Shown here: one piece after another, positions 31,251 through 42,242 of the stretch
Layout of the letters: every line of letters starts with the position of its first letter
Position numbering within the stretch: position 1 is the stretch's first letter
NCBI RefSeq assembly: GCF_029168945.1
Contig: NC_083604.1
Coordinates: forward strand, 63,752,211-63,816,210
Length of the DNA stretch: 64,000 bases
Source of the DNA: Cannabis sativa
Lineage: Eukaryota > Streptophyta > Magnoliopsida > Rosales > Cannabaceae
Direction: 5' to 3'
Made by a program: the position numbers and the translations under genes
The notes under the pieces: model-generated
Told to the model about the DNA's origin: nothing
Seen by the model: the letters and a program-made list of their open reading frames with translations, nothing else
Database searches by the model: none

Positions 31251-32363
31251 GGTCAAACAGGGCTTTGAAAATCAAAGGTGCTGAACTATGAATGTTGACA
31301 TTGATTGTCAAGTTGGACTTCCAACACTCTCAAGAGAGAGAGAAAAACCATCCTCTTATTTCCTACTTAATTTATTTGTCCATCATGGTTGGAGGTTGGA
31401 ATTTATACATAGGTCCACATAGCTAGATGTACCACATTGAAGTGCAAACTAATGCCATTCTAATTGAAGAAATATAATTCATCAATGAATTAGAAGGAGA
31501 TCTTATAAATCTACAAAAAACTAGAAGTATATGTGGAGAGTGCGTGCCTAAATCCTTACACAAAAGTATAAGAGATAAAAGTTGCTACCAAAATCTTAGA
31601 GACTAAAGTTGAGTTTGTATTGAATAAATATTTTGACTAGAATGCTAGAATTGAGCAAGAATTGTTAGAACTTTATATATGGTGATGATTAGTGCTCCTG
31701 CTATTGAAATCACAGTGCCCATGACTTTGATCTTAGAAACCAAAATCCAATTTTTTTCATTCTACACCAAACAAGACAAATTCTTTAATTCAAATTTAAT
31801 ATAAGAAAATCACATGATTGGGAGAGAAAGAATTTCACATCTCCTTTTTTATCTTAATCTTTCTTCTATAAACAATAAATTACTACTTGAAGAAATTTTC
31901 AATAGTCGCTTAATCTTTCAATCATCTAACATCACTGATCTCACTGCTCATGTAGTAGTTTTTGGCTTCAAATCCACATGTCCATCTTCACCCTTTAATA
32001 CATTAACCACCTATATTGATTTGGTCAAAAAGATAAAAAGTGCAGAATCTATCAATCTTGGCTTGTTTTGGATACGGAAAAATTAAGCTAACTTGAAAGT
32101 GAAGAATTAGGCTAACCTAATTCATATACATGCATTTAGAAGATTGATGGTGAATGCACATCAAAATATCCCACTATATTTTCTGACTACATTTAAAAAT
32201 AAAACTAATATAAAAAAAAAATATCTTACTTCTAAAAATACTATATAAAAAAAGATGCAATCTAATAAAAGAACATTTTAATCTTAAGTTTAAAGACTTG
32301 GATATGTTTATTCTCTTCACTATTAATTGATAAATATATTAATTATTTTTTTATTATGTTCAC
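31251..32363. other. Intergenic, AT-rich
   Basis: Apart from the WAT1-like scrap, no gene is supported. A 90-codon + frame at 31814 has no recognisable features. Confidence 0.5.
31650..31760 (-). pseudogene. WAT1/EamA transporter-like fragment
   Basis: On the minus strand a short frame reads KVMGTVISIAGALIITIYK, which closely resembles the last transmembrane helix of plant WAT1-related (nodulin MtN21/UMAMIT, EamA) transporters. It is preceded by a lysine-rich start as in that family. Only about 30 codons are recognisable and nothing else of the gene is seen nearby, so it is a relic at best. Confidence 0.4.
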
Positions 32364-33392
32364 TCATCTTTTGAAGCTCAAAAGAAACATCATGACACAA
32401 TATCTTGTTCTTTCATATATGGATTCAAAGCCACTGGAAATCATCAACACATTGTATCTTTTCGGGTTGGCCATATGCAGTTGTAGAAGATGAAAAAGCC
32501 ATCTAAATGCCCACAAAAACAATATTATGATATGATAAAATAAAAACAAGCAAAATTGTAATATTTGAAGACAAATTGCAACTACATGACAAAAATCAAA
32601 ATTGAAGATTGTAAAAATTAGATGGCTAACCTTTTGACAATCGTATTTGGTCATAACCTCATAAAGGTTTATAGTGCCAATCAAATTATTATCTAAATAT
32701 GCAACACTCTCGCATAGCATCAAATGTTCTGTTAGCCCAGATCACAAAGTTAGAATCCAAAACAATGTTCTCTAGTACTTGGAACACTAAAACACAAGAT
32801 GCAAGTAAAAATGGAAAATATAAAGATTAATAAAATTGAAAATATAAAGATTAATTATCATATTATACACACCTAATTTGAGAAAACAACTTCTTTAGAC
32901 CATCCTTATTCCTTTAATCACCCTGAAATACAACCTAATCTCAGTAATCCATATAATCTAATCTAAAGCTCATTTGTAGTGAGTATAATGACTATTAAGA
33001 AGAATCAATTTGAAACAAAATTTCTAAATTTTTGAAAACCCACTTCTTTTAAAAAAATTAATCATAAAACTTACCAATAAAACATTTGAAGAAAGTTATT
33101 TTTCCCAAAAAAATATTGTTATTATAATTATTATTATTATTATTATCAATTTCCTAAGAACCAAATGCTCCTAATCGGTAAGAGAAAGAAGCTAAAGGCA
33201 AAATACCAGATGACAACGAAGTTTTTTGGAGAGAGCAGGTCCCATAAATTCTTTAACCCTATCAACAGCTTCAATGAAAGAATTGTCAAGATTATCAATA
33301 ACTGAAACTGAAAACCCTTCTTTGAGGAGTTGAACTCTTGAGTGGCTTCCAATAAATTTAGTGTTGCTAGTCACGAGAATCCTCTGCTCCAC
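32364..33392 (-). pseudogene. UGE: UDP-glucose 4-epimerase pseudogene (introns retained)
   Basis: Remnant of an NAD-dependent UDP-glucose/UDP-galactose epimerase gene. Exon 1 (33392-33207) reads [23 protein letters not shown] and [17 protein letters not shown], and ends at a GT donor. The middle exon (about 32760-32631) has ESVAYLDNNLIGTINLYEVM and a donor after CAAAAG. The next exon, from 32502, has SSSTTAYGQPEKIQCVDDF and then stops. The NAD-binding TGGAGFIG motif is replaced by TSNTKFIG, the exon encoding the next stretch is missing, and stops follow. Retained intron borders mean a segmental copy and not a retrocopy. Confidence 0.8.
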
Positions 33393-34340
33393 CGAACCTA
33401 TTATTGATATTTTCCCAATTCACAATCGAAACAAAATCAATTCACAGTGTCGTCGTCTTTGTCATCATCATTGGTGTTGACTGCTAAACCAGCCCTCAAT
33501 CGCAAAGAAGCGGTTATTAAAAATTTCAATTGTTGAAGTTTTTTTTCTTGCTACCTCAATCACATTCAATTTCAAATGAAAATTTTAACAATAGTGAAAT
33601 TCTGTTTTTATAATTACTAAGAGAAATTATCAAACCATTTTAAAAATGCGAAACTGTAATATAATTGTTTGAACAGTAATTATCTCTGTTCAGAATATGA
33701 TAGATCAAAAATATACTGCATAAAGTAAAAATACAGAAAATAAAATCACACAATATTTTATACGTGACATTAGCAACTCTTTCGAATTGCTCCTAGTCCA
33801 CGGGGCCACTCTCAGAGAATGAAATTTATTAGATGAATCTCAAGTGCTTACAAAACTAAATTGACTTATGCAAATAAAGACTCCCTCTTTGAATTTGCCG
33901 TAGCTGTTGTAATCTATTCTTCTAATCAAATTTCTAAAGTGTCAAGACCTTTAACTCGCTTCAAATCGTAGCACTTGCACATTTCATCCTGAAGAGTGAC
34001 TCACATGATATCTTCCTCTCGAAGAGTGTCTAACTTGCAATCTTCCTCCCAAAGAGTGACTCACTTGCAATCTTCCTCTCAAAGAGTGACTCACTTGCAC
34101 TTTTCCTCCCAAAAAGTGACTCACGAACAATACTTCTCCCAAAGCTTGATGAACAATATTCAAGGTGTTCAACCTGTACAATTTCAATAAGAAACAATAC
34201 AGAATAACAAAATAATAAAACACTAAGCACTTGTTGGACTCAAGTTCTTCACATAACAAAAAAAACATTCTCTAATTTTGAAAGAATTTAGTAAATGATA
34301 CACCAAGAGAGCTAACAAATACCAGCAATCTAAGGCTGTA
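33393..34340. other. Degenerate retroelement-like sequence
   Basis: Contains an ACGTG...CCACGGGG-type stretch (33755-33810) of the sort found in plant retrotransposon ends, but no boundaries could be set. The 30-bp minisatellite lies within it. Confidence 0.3.
33991..34140. repeat. 30-bp minisatellite, five units
   Basis: Five head-to-tail units, each with AAGAGTG near its start and CTTCCTC near its end, diverged by a few bases each. No unique spacers separate them. Confidence 0.88.
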
Positions 34341-34344
34341 TTTA

Positions 34345-35036
34345 GGGCCCGTTTGGCACAGCTTTTGGAAAAGCTAAAAGCTGTTTTTTAAAAAAGCTGT
34401 GATAAAAATGTGTTTGACAAGCAGCCAAAAAATAATTTTTTGAAGAATTTTTAGAGAAACTACAGCTAAAAGCTAAAGCTGCTCCAACCGAACTTTTAGA
34501 AAAAGCTGATTTGACTAAAAGATTATAATAAATTTTTTTTGTACTAAAACCATATTTACTTATTTATTATATATTTAAAAAATAATTTTTTTTAAAAAAT
34601 AAACTAATTATAATAAAATAAATAATTATTAAATTTGTTATTTTTTAAATAAATAATTTATATTTTATTTTAATATTAACAAACAACATATTTTTTTTTA
34701 TATACTTGAGTTTCTAATTTTTTTACACTTGATAAAATATAATAAAAAAATACTATAAATTATTTTTATCAAATACATATAAATTTATATTTGAAAAAAA
34801 AATAAAAATTTATGATAAATGAAATATTATAGAAAATAAGTTTATCATAATTGTGATTATAATAAACTAGATTATAACATTATCATTATCATTATAATAG
34901 ATTTTAACAACTCATAGTACTTTGCAATTTATAATTTACCAAACACTCAGCTCAGTTTTTTTTATGCTACAACTGTTTTTTCTCACAGCACAGCTACAGC
35001 TGTTTTTTCCCCAGCACAGTTGTGCCAAACTGGCCC
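34345..35036. mobile_element. Tourist-like MITE (PIF/Harbinger-related)
   Basis: 692 bp with inverted ends GGGCCCGTTTGGCACA and GGGCCAGTTTGGCACA. TTA is duplicated at 34342-34344 and 35037-35039. Subterminal CAGCTTTT/AAAAGCTG repeats occur at both ends; the AT-rich middle has no coding content. Confidence 0.8.
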
Positions 35037-36818
35037 TTATAGACTTTGGAAACCCACTAGATCATGGTCAAATAACCAAGAAATAATCAAGTCAATAAAT
35101 GAAAAATTTTCCAAAATAGGAAAGTGAAAATCTATTTAAACAGACAGCCAGTCCGTTCAAATAGGTACATTGAACCTGGACAGTTTTTGAACAAAGTTTC
35201 CATAAATAAATAAGACAACTTTGACTACATTAACACACATAGCTATATACAATTTCTTAGTCAAGAAATTAAATAAAAAGAATAAAATATGATTTAGAAT
35301 AGATAAAATTAAATATTCTAAATAAGAAAAACTCCTATTTAATTAAGGGTTTTTTACACAAAATGACAAAAAAAATATATTTTTTACATTTATATTGCCA
35401 CACGGCAATTTTATCTTTTTTAATGTTTATACTTTTCATTTATACTACTTCAAGTTTTCTTAATTACAAATTTACTGATTCGGTCTTCCACTAGTGTATA
35501 AAGTCTCTTTCCCAACGACTTGACTTCACTCACACAGCTCAACTCCATCTGCATCGTGTAGAACCTCACCTGATTATAACCCTTAATCTCATGATCTAGC
35601 TACTATGAGAAAAGAAATGCTAGTGTAGTGTAAGTAATATCATGTATAAATACTTTATATATTAATGGTATTTTTTTATTTTGTTGAAGTTGTTTTCATG
35701 CCTATATAATTTACATATTGAAATGGAGTTGTTATGTAATTTTTTTTATTTAGTTTTTTAACCAAGAGAAATAAATATATGTATACATGTTTTTTTTTCA
35801 AATTCGTATATTGTTTTTATTTTATTTTTTAAGTTGACGTAAATGTTAATGTCCAATTAATTTTCATATTAAAATGGAATAATTATTGTGTTATATTCAT
35901 TGCTATTAGGTTGTTTAACTAAAAGCAAAATGAGTATATATACATATATATATTTTTAATATGTAGATATATTTTTGAGTTGGTGTACAAGTATTATGTA
36001 GTTATTTTTAAATTTATTTTATAGATTATTTGTGTGTTATTTTCTTGGATTTGATGCAATTTGTGGAGCTATTTTCATGCCTATTTAATTTGTATATTAT
36101 AGCAGTAAATTGTTACACAGTTGTTCATTTGTTGTTATTTAGTAATTCAACCAAGTGAAAATGAATATATTATAATATACATGTTTATTTTATTTTAGAC
36201 ATTAGTGGTATTTTTTACTTTCTTAGAGTTGTTTTTATGCTTATGTAATTTGTATATTGTAGTGGAGTTTATGCAGTTATTTTTTATTGCTATTTAGTTG
36301 TTTAACCAATAAAAATAAATGTATATATACATGGTTTTTTTATCTGTGTGTTGTTTTTGTTTTATTTTTTAAGTTGACATAAGTGTTGATGCTCAATTAA
36401 TTTTTATATTAAAATAGAATTGTTATTGTGTTGTTTATTCGTTGCTATTAGGTTGTTTAACAAAAAAAAAAAAATTAGTATATATTTATTTTTTAATGTG
36501 TGGGATATATATTTAAGTTTGTGTATAAGTGTTATGTAGTTGTTTTTAAATTTATTTTATAGATTATTTTTTTATTTTTTTCTTGGATTTGATGTAATTT
36601 ATGAAGTTGTTTTCATGCCCATTTAACTTGCATATGATAGTAAGTTGTTATACAGTTGTTTTATATATATGTTGTTATTTAGTTATTCAACCAAATAAAA
36701 ATTAATATATATATATATATATATGTTTATTTTATTTTATACATTAGTGGTATTTTTTACTTTTTTAGAGTTATTTTCATGCCTATGTAATTTGCATATT
36801 TGTAGTGGAGTTTATACA

Positions 36819-38141
36819 TGTAATGACCACTCTAGTTTTTGAATTAGAAAAGGCAATTAGCACTAATTGTTATTATTTTATTATTATTTGTGAATTAAAT
36901 TTTAATGTGGACCCCAATATTTAGAAATAAATATTAGAGTTATAATTTCTCAATTTTGGAGATTTTATTAAACTCTAGGGGTATTATTTAGCTTATATGT
37001 GAAATATGTTAATTTTGTAATTTTTGCTCGGCGACAACGGAAAATTTTTGGATTTCTGCAGATGAACCGGAATTCCGGTTCTGGGTGGTCTGTACCAACC
37101 GGTCGACCGGTTGGTGACCCAGAACCGGGATGCCGGTTGGATCCGGTCTGCCTGATGGGGATTTTTCCAGAACCCTAGTTTTGGCCAATTTTGGGTAATA
37201 TAGGGTATTGCCATGAGGTTTATTGATAGGGGAACATTTAGTTTCGGGTTTTAAGTCCCGGAAAGTGATTTGGCGAGTCACTCATCTGTGTTACCGTTAT
37301 TGTGATTAGGGCATCCATCTAGCACGTGAATTCCGTTCAGGTCGGCCAGCACACTTGAATTCGGAAAACAGGTAAGAACTGTGTATAATGTATGATGTGA
37401 TTATCTGAATGTATGTATATGTGTTTATATATGCATGCTTGAAATATGTTAAACACTACCAATACTTGTGTGCGTGTATTGGTACAGTGATTGTTGTTAA
37501 TTTGAGTACGATACAGTGATACCAACACAAGCATAGAAAATGCTAAGGTGTGTGGTACATCACTCAGTGATACTCAGTGATCGGGATAAACCCTACCAAC
37601 TCTCGTACAGCGAGGTACGTTGTGTATGTGGTATAGTGGTTGTACCCTGGTATTGAACGTTCATGCTCATCTGTTAAGCTCTGTAAATAGGTGTATGGGC
37701 GCCTATTTACAGGTCGGAAATTATATGGTATGTTATATGCATTTCTTACTGAGTCTGTTGACTCACAGATTCTGCTTTCATGTGTAGGTAAAGGAAAGGC
37801 GAAAGCTGAACAGGAGTGAACCTGAGCTCGGGTGAGATTGTACATGTCAAGGAGCGCGACCTGGAGTGTTCGGTCTCGGGACATCTGGGTGTTGTATTTT
37901 GAAAGTCGCTGTGCGACCCAGAGCTTGTATATTTTGAATGTAAAGTTTTAAATAGCAAATTTTCAAAAGTTTGAAATCGGGATCCCGGGATTTGTAAATA
38001 TTATATTATTTTATAAAAGTTTAATGTTTAAAGCATAAATTTTAATTTGACACGTTTTTTAAAAAGAAATTACTTTGATTAGCAAAGTTTGCACAATAAT
38101 TGAAAAAGCACTGTAGCATGCCTTAGCATTAGGGTGTTACA
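36819..38141 (-). mobile_element. Solo LTR of a Ty3/Gypsy element
   Basis: 1323 bp starting TGTAATGACC and ending GGGTGTTACA, with ATACA duplicated at 36814-36818 and 38142-38146 and no internal region. It is related along most of its length to the Gypsy LTR at 49076-51140, here in the opposite orientation (TG end at the left), and is shorter. A solo LTR arises when the two LTRs of an insertion recombine. It contains a strong palindrome at 37075-37128. Strand is given relative to the window only; without an internal region it is a matter of convention. Confidence 0.8.
37075..37128. repeat. Nested palindrome in the solo LTR
   Basis: A perfect 22-bp palindrome (37094-37115) centred on GTCGAC is enclosed by an outer inverted pair CCGGTTCTGGGT (37075-37086) and ACCCAGAACCGG (37117-37128). 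It is GC-rich in an AT-rich setting. Confidence 0.85.
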
Positions 38142-38784
38142 ATACAGTTGTTTTTTCGTTGTTTTTTAGTTGTTTAACTAAGAGAAATAAATGTATATAT
38201 ATATTATTTGTGTGCTGCTTTTATTTTATTTTTTAAGATGACGTAAGTGTTGATGCTCAATTAATTTTTATATTAAAATAAAATTGTTATCGTGTTGTTT
38301 ATTCGTTACTATTAAGTTATTTCACTATTGTATTTTTTGAAGTTTTTGTCTTATAAATTTATTTTTGTTTGCATAATATGATAAACTTTAATTGATTTAT
38401 ATGCTATAATTAAGTTGTTTTCTAGTTGTTTTTGTGTTGTTGTTTAGTTGTTTTGTGCTGAGAAAAAAAGCCTTATACGTTAAAATTCACTTTGTTCGAA
38501 TTCGCCACGTGGCAACTACTGCTGCGTTCTGACGCTACAGTTTGTGAGTGTCAGGGAAGTCTAAATGCTTTGTCCCTCACTCGTGTGTGAGTCTCACTCG
38601 CCCACATAGCCACATGTGTGTCACACATCTCTTTGCGCATCTGGGGGAGTTTATTTACTGTATTTTTGTAAATAAGAAACTTTAAAAATAGTATATTTGA
38701 AATTAATAAACAATATAAATGTTTTTCTTTTTTTTTTGTTGTGGTAACCGATAAAGGTTATTAAAATAACAAGGGTAACAAAAG

Positions 38785-39075
38785 TTACACAAAAGGTGGG
38801 GAGGTTTCTTTCATCCAAGAAAGTTTATTGTCTATCCTAAAGGCATGCTTAGCCAATCTATGAGCCTCAACAATAAAGTTGAGGCGCATGAGAGAGAGAT
38901 GCCCCAAGAAAACTAGACAATAAAACTTTAATATCAGAAAAGATAACCCCCAGTTCATGCAAATACAATGTTGGACCCTCCAAAGTTGAGACCAAAGAAA
39001 GTAAATCAGAAAAAACCCTCTCCACGGGAAGTCCCACATCTTGAGCCCAACGCAAATCTACTAGTAACGCAACTG
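38785..39075 (-). pseudogene. LINE RNase H domain fragment
   Basis: Minus-strand reading RWAQDVGLPVERVFSDL and ELGVIFSDIKVLLSSFLG, then, after a frameshift near 38880, VEAHRLAKHAFRIDNKLSWM, the C-terminal RNase H of plant LINEs. It is a few percent of the parent element and cannot be functional. Confidence 0.75.
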
Positions 39076-39358
39076 CTACTGCCTGGAAAACTGAAAAAGA
39101 ACCCAGTTGAAACTAGAGAGTTGTCACTTCCGCCCCACTAATAGATCACCTACAAAATAAAGAGAGAAAATTAATACATAATAAATATTTAATAAAATAT
39201 GAAATTTCCCTTACAAATAAAATAAAATAAAATAAAATATGAAATTTTTATAAATTGTCACATAGAATTCTCTTATGTAAATACTAGAACTTATCTAATC
39301 TCATCTCCATTGCTGACGGTGAATACTCTACATTTGATGTGTTATTATTAGACCAAAC

Positions 39359-39712
39359 TAACCTTACAAAATAAAACTAGCCATATAATAACTTTACAAA
39401 ACAAAAAAATTATCCATGTTAATCTTACAAAACTAAAACTAGTCATACTGACCTTACAAAATTAAAACTAGCTATACTGGCCTTACAAAACCAAAAAACT
39501 AGTCATACTAGCCTTACAAAACCAAAAACTAGCCATACTGACCTTACAAAACTAAAAAAACTAGCCACAATGGCCATACAAAAGAAAACTAACCATGTTG
39601 GCCATACAAAAAAAACTAGCCACATTGGCCTTACAAATCAAAAAACAAGCCACTTACAAAACTAAACATAATGCTTTACAAAACCAAAAGGCACGTTAGC
39701 CATAAAAACTAA
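39359..39712. repeat. ~30-bp minisatellite (ACTAGCCATACTGGCCTTACAAA-type)
   Basis: About eleven diverged units with consensus elements CCTTACAAAA and ACTAGCCAT, spaced roughly 29-33 bp. Confidence 0.8.
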
Positions 39713-41000
39713 AAAGCTATATTATAATTAAATAATTTAAAAATCTATGTAAAATAAAATTATTTAATATAGAAATTGCTATATACAAGAACATATACAA
39801 ACATTAATAAATGAAATAAATATTCAAAAAAGTATTCTATATTATTAATAAAAAATCAATAAAAGTTTTAAGACAACATAATTACTAGTAAACAAAATTC
39901 TTAATGAGAATAAAATTAATTAATACAATTAATAAAATTATATAAAATAGTAATAAATATGCTTTTTAAAATGTAATTTATTTGACTATAGATATTAAAT
40001 TAAAAATAAATAATAATAAAAGCATTTATTTGATTATACAATATAAATGTTTATTTTTGTTTATGGCAGTATAAATATTTATTTAAGGTAATATTAACCC
40101 AAAATAGAAAAAACCCCTTTAATTAACACAAAGTCAAAAAGGAATAAAATCTGATTTTGAAAGTCTTTTCACACAAGAAAATGAAATTATATTTTCGAAA
40201 ATAATTAACAAAAAATAAAAATAATTTTAAAAATGCCACAAATATTATTTTTATCTATTTTATAAAATATGCCAATAAATTTTTTTACAAATAGCAATTA
40301 TTTTTCTTCCTCCCTCAATTCAATTGTAGAAATTGGGATTGATAAATTATATAATTTGTTTCTACCTCTATCAATCACATTCAATTCTATTGGGATTACC
40401 TCAATCACACAAAAAAAAAATCCCTCACCCCTCAATCGCAAAGAAGGAGATGATATATTTTACTTTATTTTCTTTTTGAGATATTTTGGTTATAAAGTTG
40501 AGATTGAATTTCAGTCGTGGATTTTTTTTCTTTCTCCTTTAATCATTAATGTCTAGCTAACGCAAAAAATTAACTCTCTGTTACTTTTTATTATATAGAA
40601 AAAGAAATGTTATGCTACACAAATTATAAACCGCTACGCAAGTGCACATAATCAAGTAGTACTCATATAGGTGAGGTCGATTTCACAAAGAATTGAACTG
40701 AATGCCACTAAATTAGATTTACATTTCTATTTGGTAAACAATAATTTTTATGATAGTAAAAATAAGAAATACAATAAAATAAAATTAAGCAATAAGAGTG
40801 ACAATTTAAAATAAAATTTAATATTTCTTTATACATACAATTTTTTTTCTTCATTTGATTTTGTTATTTGTTATTTTAATTTGTTGTTTGAGACATAAAA
40901 TAACAATAATTTGTTTTAATCAACGATGAAAAAATAGGAAAATGAATCATGTAGTTTTAATTATCCAATTGTTAATGCTAATTACTATTCCTCTTTCTTA

Positions 41001-41484
41001 GACCATCTCCAATGAGAGATGTAAAAATTGTGCTATATTTAGCACTAAAAGTAGTTTTGTGGTAAATTTACACCAAATTAATTTTAACTTTGTGCTCCAA
41101 TGCACAATTGCAAAATTTTGATGTAAAATTTAATATCTAATTAATGTTTTATTAAAAAAAAATAAAATTTAATAACTTTATAATCAATTTTATTATTATT
41201 TTAATATGTAAGACAATAAAAAAATAATATACATGTTTCATAATTTAATTTGATAGTTAAATATACTAATAAAATAATAGAAATGATATAAATGTAAATG
41301 AAAAAATAGTACATTGATTGTGGTGTAAATTTTACATCATAGCAAATATTGTGCAAAATTTGGCACAAAATTTACTATGTGCCAAATTTACATCACTTTT
41401 TGGCACACCATTAGAGCACACTTTTTGTTAAATGAGCTGTATTTTAGTTTTCACCACTTATTTACACTTCCATTGGAGATGCTC
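41001..41484. mobile_element. Tourist-like MITE
   Basis: 484 bp with inverted ends GACCATCTCCAATG and GAGCATCTCCAATG; TTA is duplicated at 40998-41000 and 41485-41487. The interior is AT-rich with TTTGGCACA-type inverted motifs and no coding content. Confidence 0.8.
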
Positions 41485-42109
41485 TTAAAGTGAATGACAT
41501 ATTATAAAAATTAACCTAACTATTTTCAGATCTTTTAGGTCTTAAATCACATGTTATCTAATCATCTTTGAGATAGACTAACATATAATCCGCATTAAAT
41601 AATAATCTAAATGTCACAAAGGTTATGCAAATACTTTCGTTTCACATTAAAACCTAATTTATCCAATTTTAGCATTCCCAAAACTCACTTTTCAAATTTT
41701 GAATTGGGATCATTAAGCATGCCTAAGGTGATCAATCTCAAACATGAAATTAAGCACAAATATGGATAAATTCACAATCAAGAAAGAAAGATAGTAATTA
41801 TCATTAACTCAAGAAATAATGTCAATAAACATTCATCATCTTCCCAAATAGGAGTTTAGTTCATAATCTCCATAGTCAAATGCATAATCAAATTTACAAC
41901 AAAAAATAACATAGAAAATTAAGAGATAAGAAAGAACTAGTTGGTGATCTTACTCTAAGTCACCACAAGTGCTTCTTTTGCCTCCTTCTTCAGTTTTAGG
42001 GTACAATTTCTAAGTATATTGCTTCTAAAATACGAGACCCTTATATAGAAATTAGGACTCTGAATGGCAAAATTCCAAAACTGCCTAAAATTCCTGTGTT
42101 TATCCCATA

Positions 42110-42242
42110 GTCGCGACTACATAAAGCCTAGTCGCGACCATAGGCAAAACTCAAAAATCAAGCTTTCTACCTATGCTTCATGGTCGCGACCATAGTGGCA
42201 ACCACATAATTTATCACGACTATGGTCTGTGGTGGTCGCGAC
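42110..42242. repeat. Cluster of GTCGCGAC palindromes
   Basis: GTCGCGAC at 42110, 42131, 42183 and 42235; the third sits in the 14-bp palindrome ATGGTCGCGACCAT. The surrounding sequence is AT-rich with few CpGs. Confidence 0.85.

Larger units (their letters stand above)
35640..38460. repeat. ~540-bp tandem repeat array (interrupted by solo LTR)
   Basis: The landmark AAGTTGACGTAA...CAATTAATTTT recurs at about 35831, 36371 and 38233, the last being 534 bp on once the inserted solo LTR and its duplication are subtracted. A second landmark (GTGGTATTTTTTAC...GTAGTGGAG) also recurs every 540 bp. Units are diverged and AT-rich. Confidence 0.7.
38725..40037 (-). mobile_element. 5'-truncated LINE fragment with minisatellite, 15-bp target duplication
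   Basis: ACAATATAAATGTTT occurs at 38710-38724 and 40038-40052. Directly inside the left copy is a poly-T tract, i.e. the A tail of a minus-strand retro-insertion, followed by LINE RNase H sequence. The right two thirds (39120-40037) are not recognisable LINE sequence and include a minisatellite. Confidence 0.55.
35347..40117. mobile_element. MULE-like element composed largely of ~540-bp tandem repeats
   Basis: Ends GGGTTTTTTACAC (left) and GGGGTTTTTTCTA (right, reversed), each followed some 40 bp in by an ATTTATAxTGCCA motif, so they look like degenerate long inverted repeats. The 9-bp sequence TTTAATTAA flanks both sides (35338-35346, 40118-40126), the target size of Mutator-like elements. 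No transposase is seen. After removing the nested solo LTR (36819-38141) and LINE fragment (38725-40037), about 2.1 kb remains. Confidence 0.55.

Noticed and set aside
33991..34140. Regular 30-bp repeats as a CRISPR array
   Set aside because: Units are contiguous without unique spacers and the genome is a plant's; it is a minisatellite.
35640..38460. 540-bp units as a centromere satellite
   Set aside because: Few, diverged copies confined within transposon-like ends; centromeric arrays are long and usually have units near 150-180 bp.
40269..40556. Plus-strand 95-codon frame
   Set aside because: AT-rich low-complexity translation without recognisable features.
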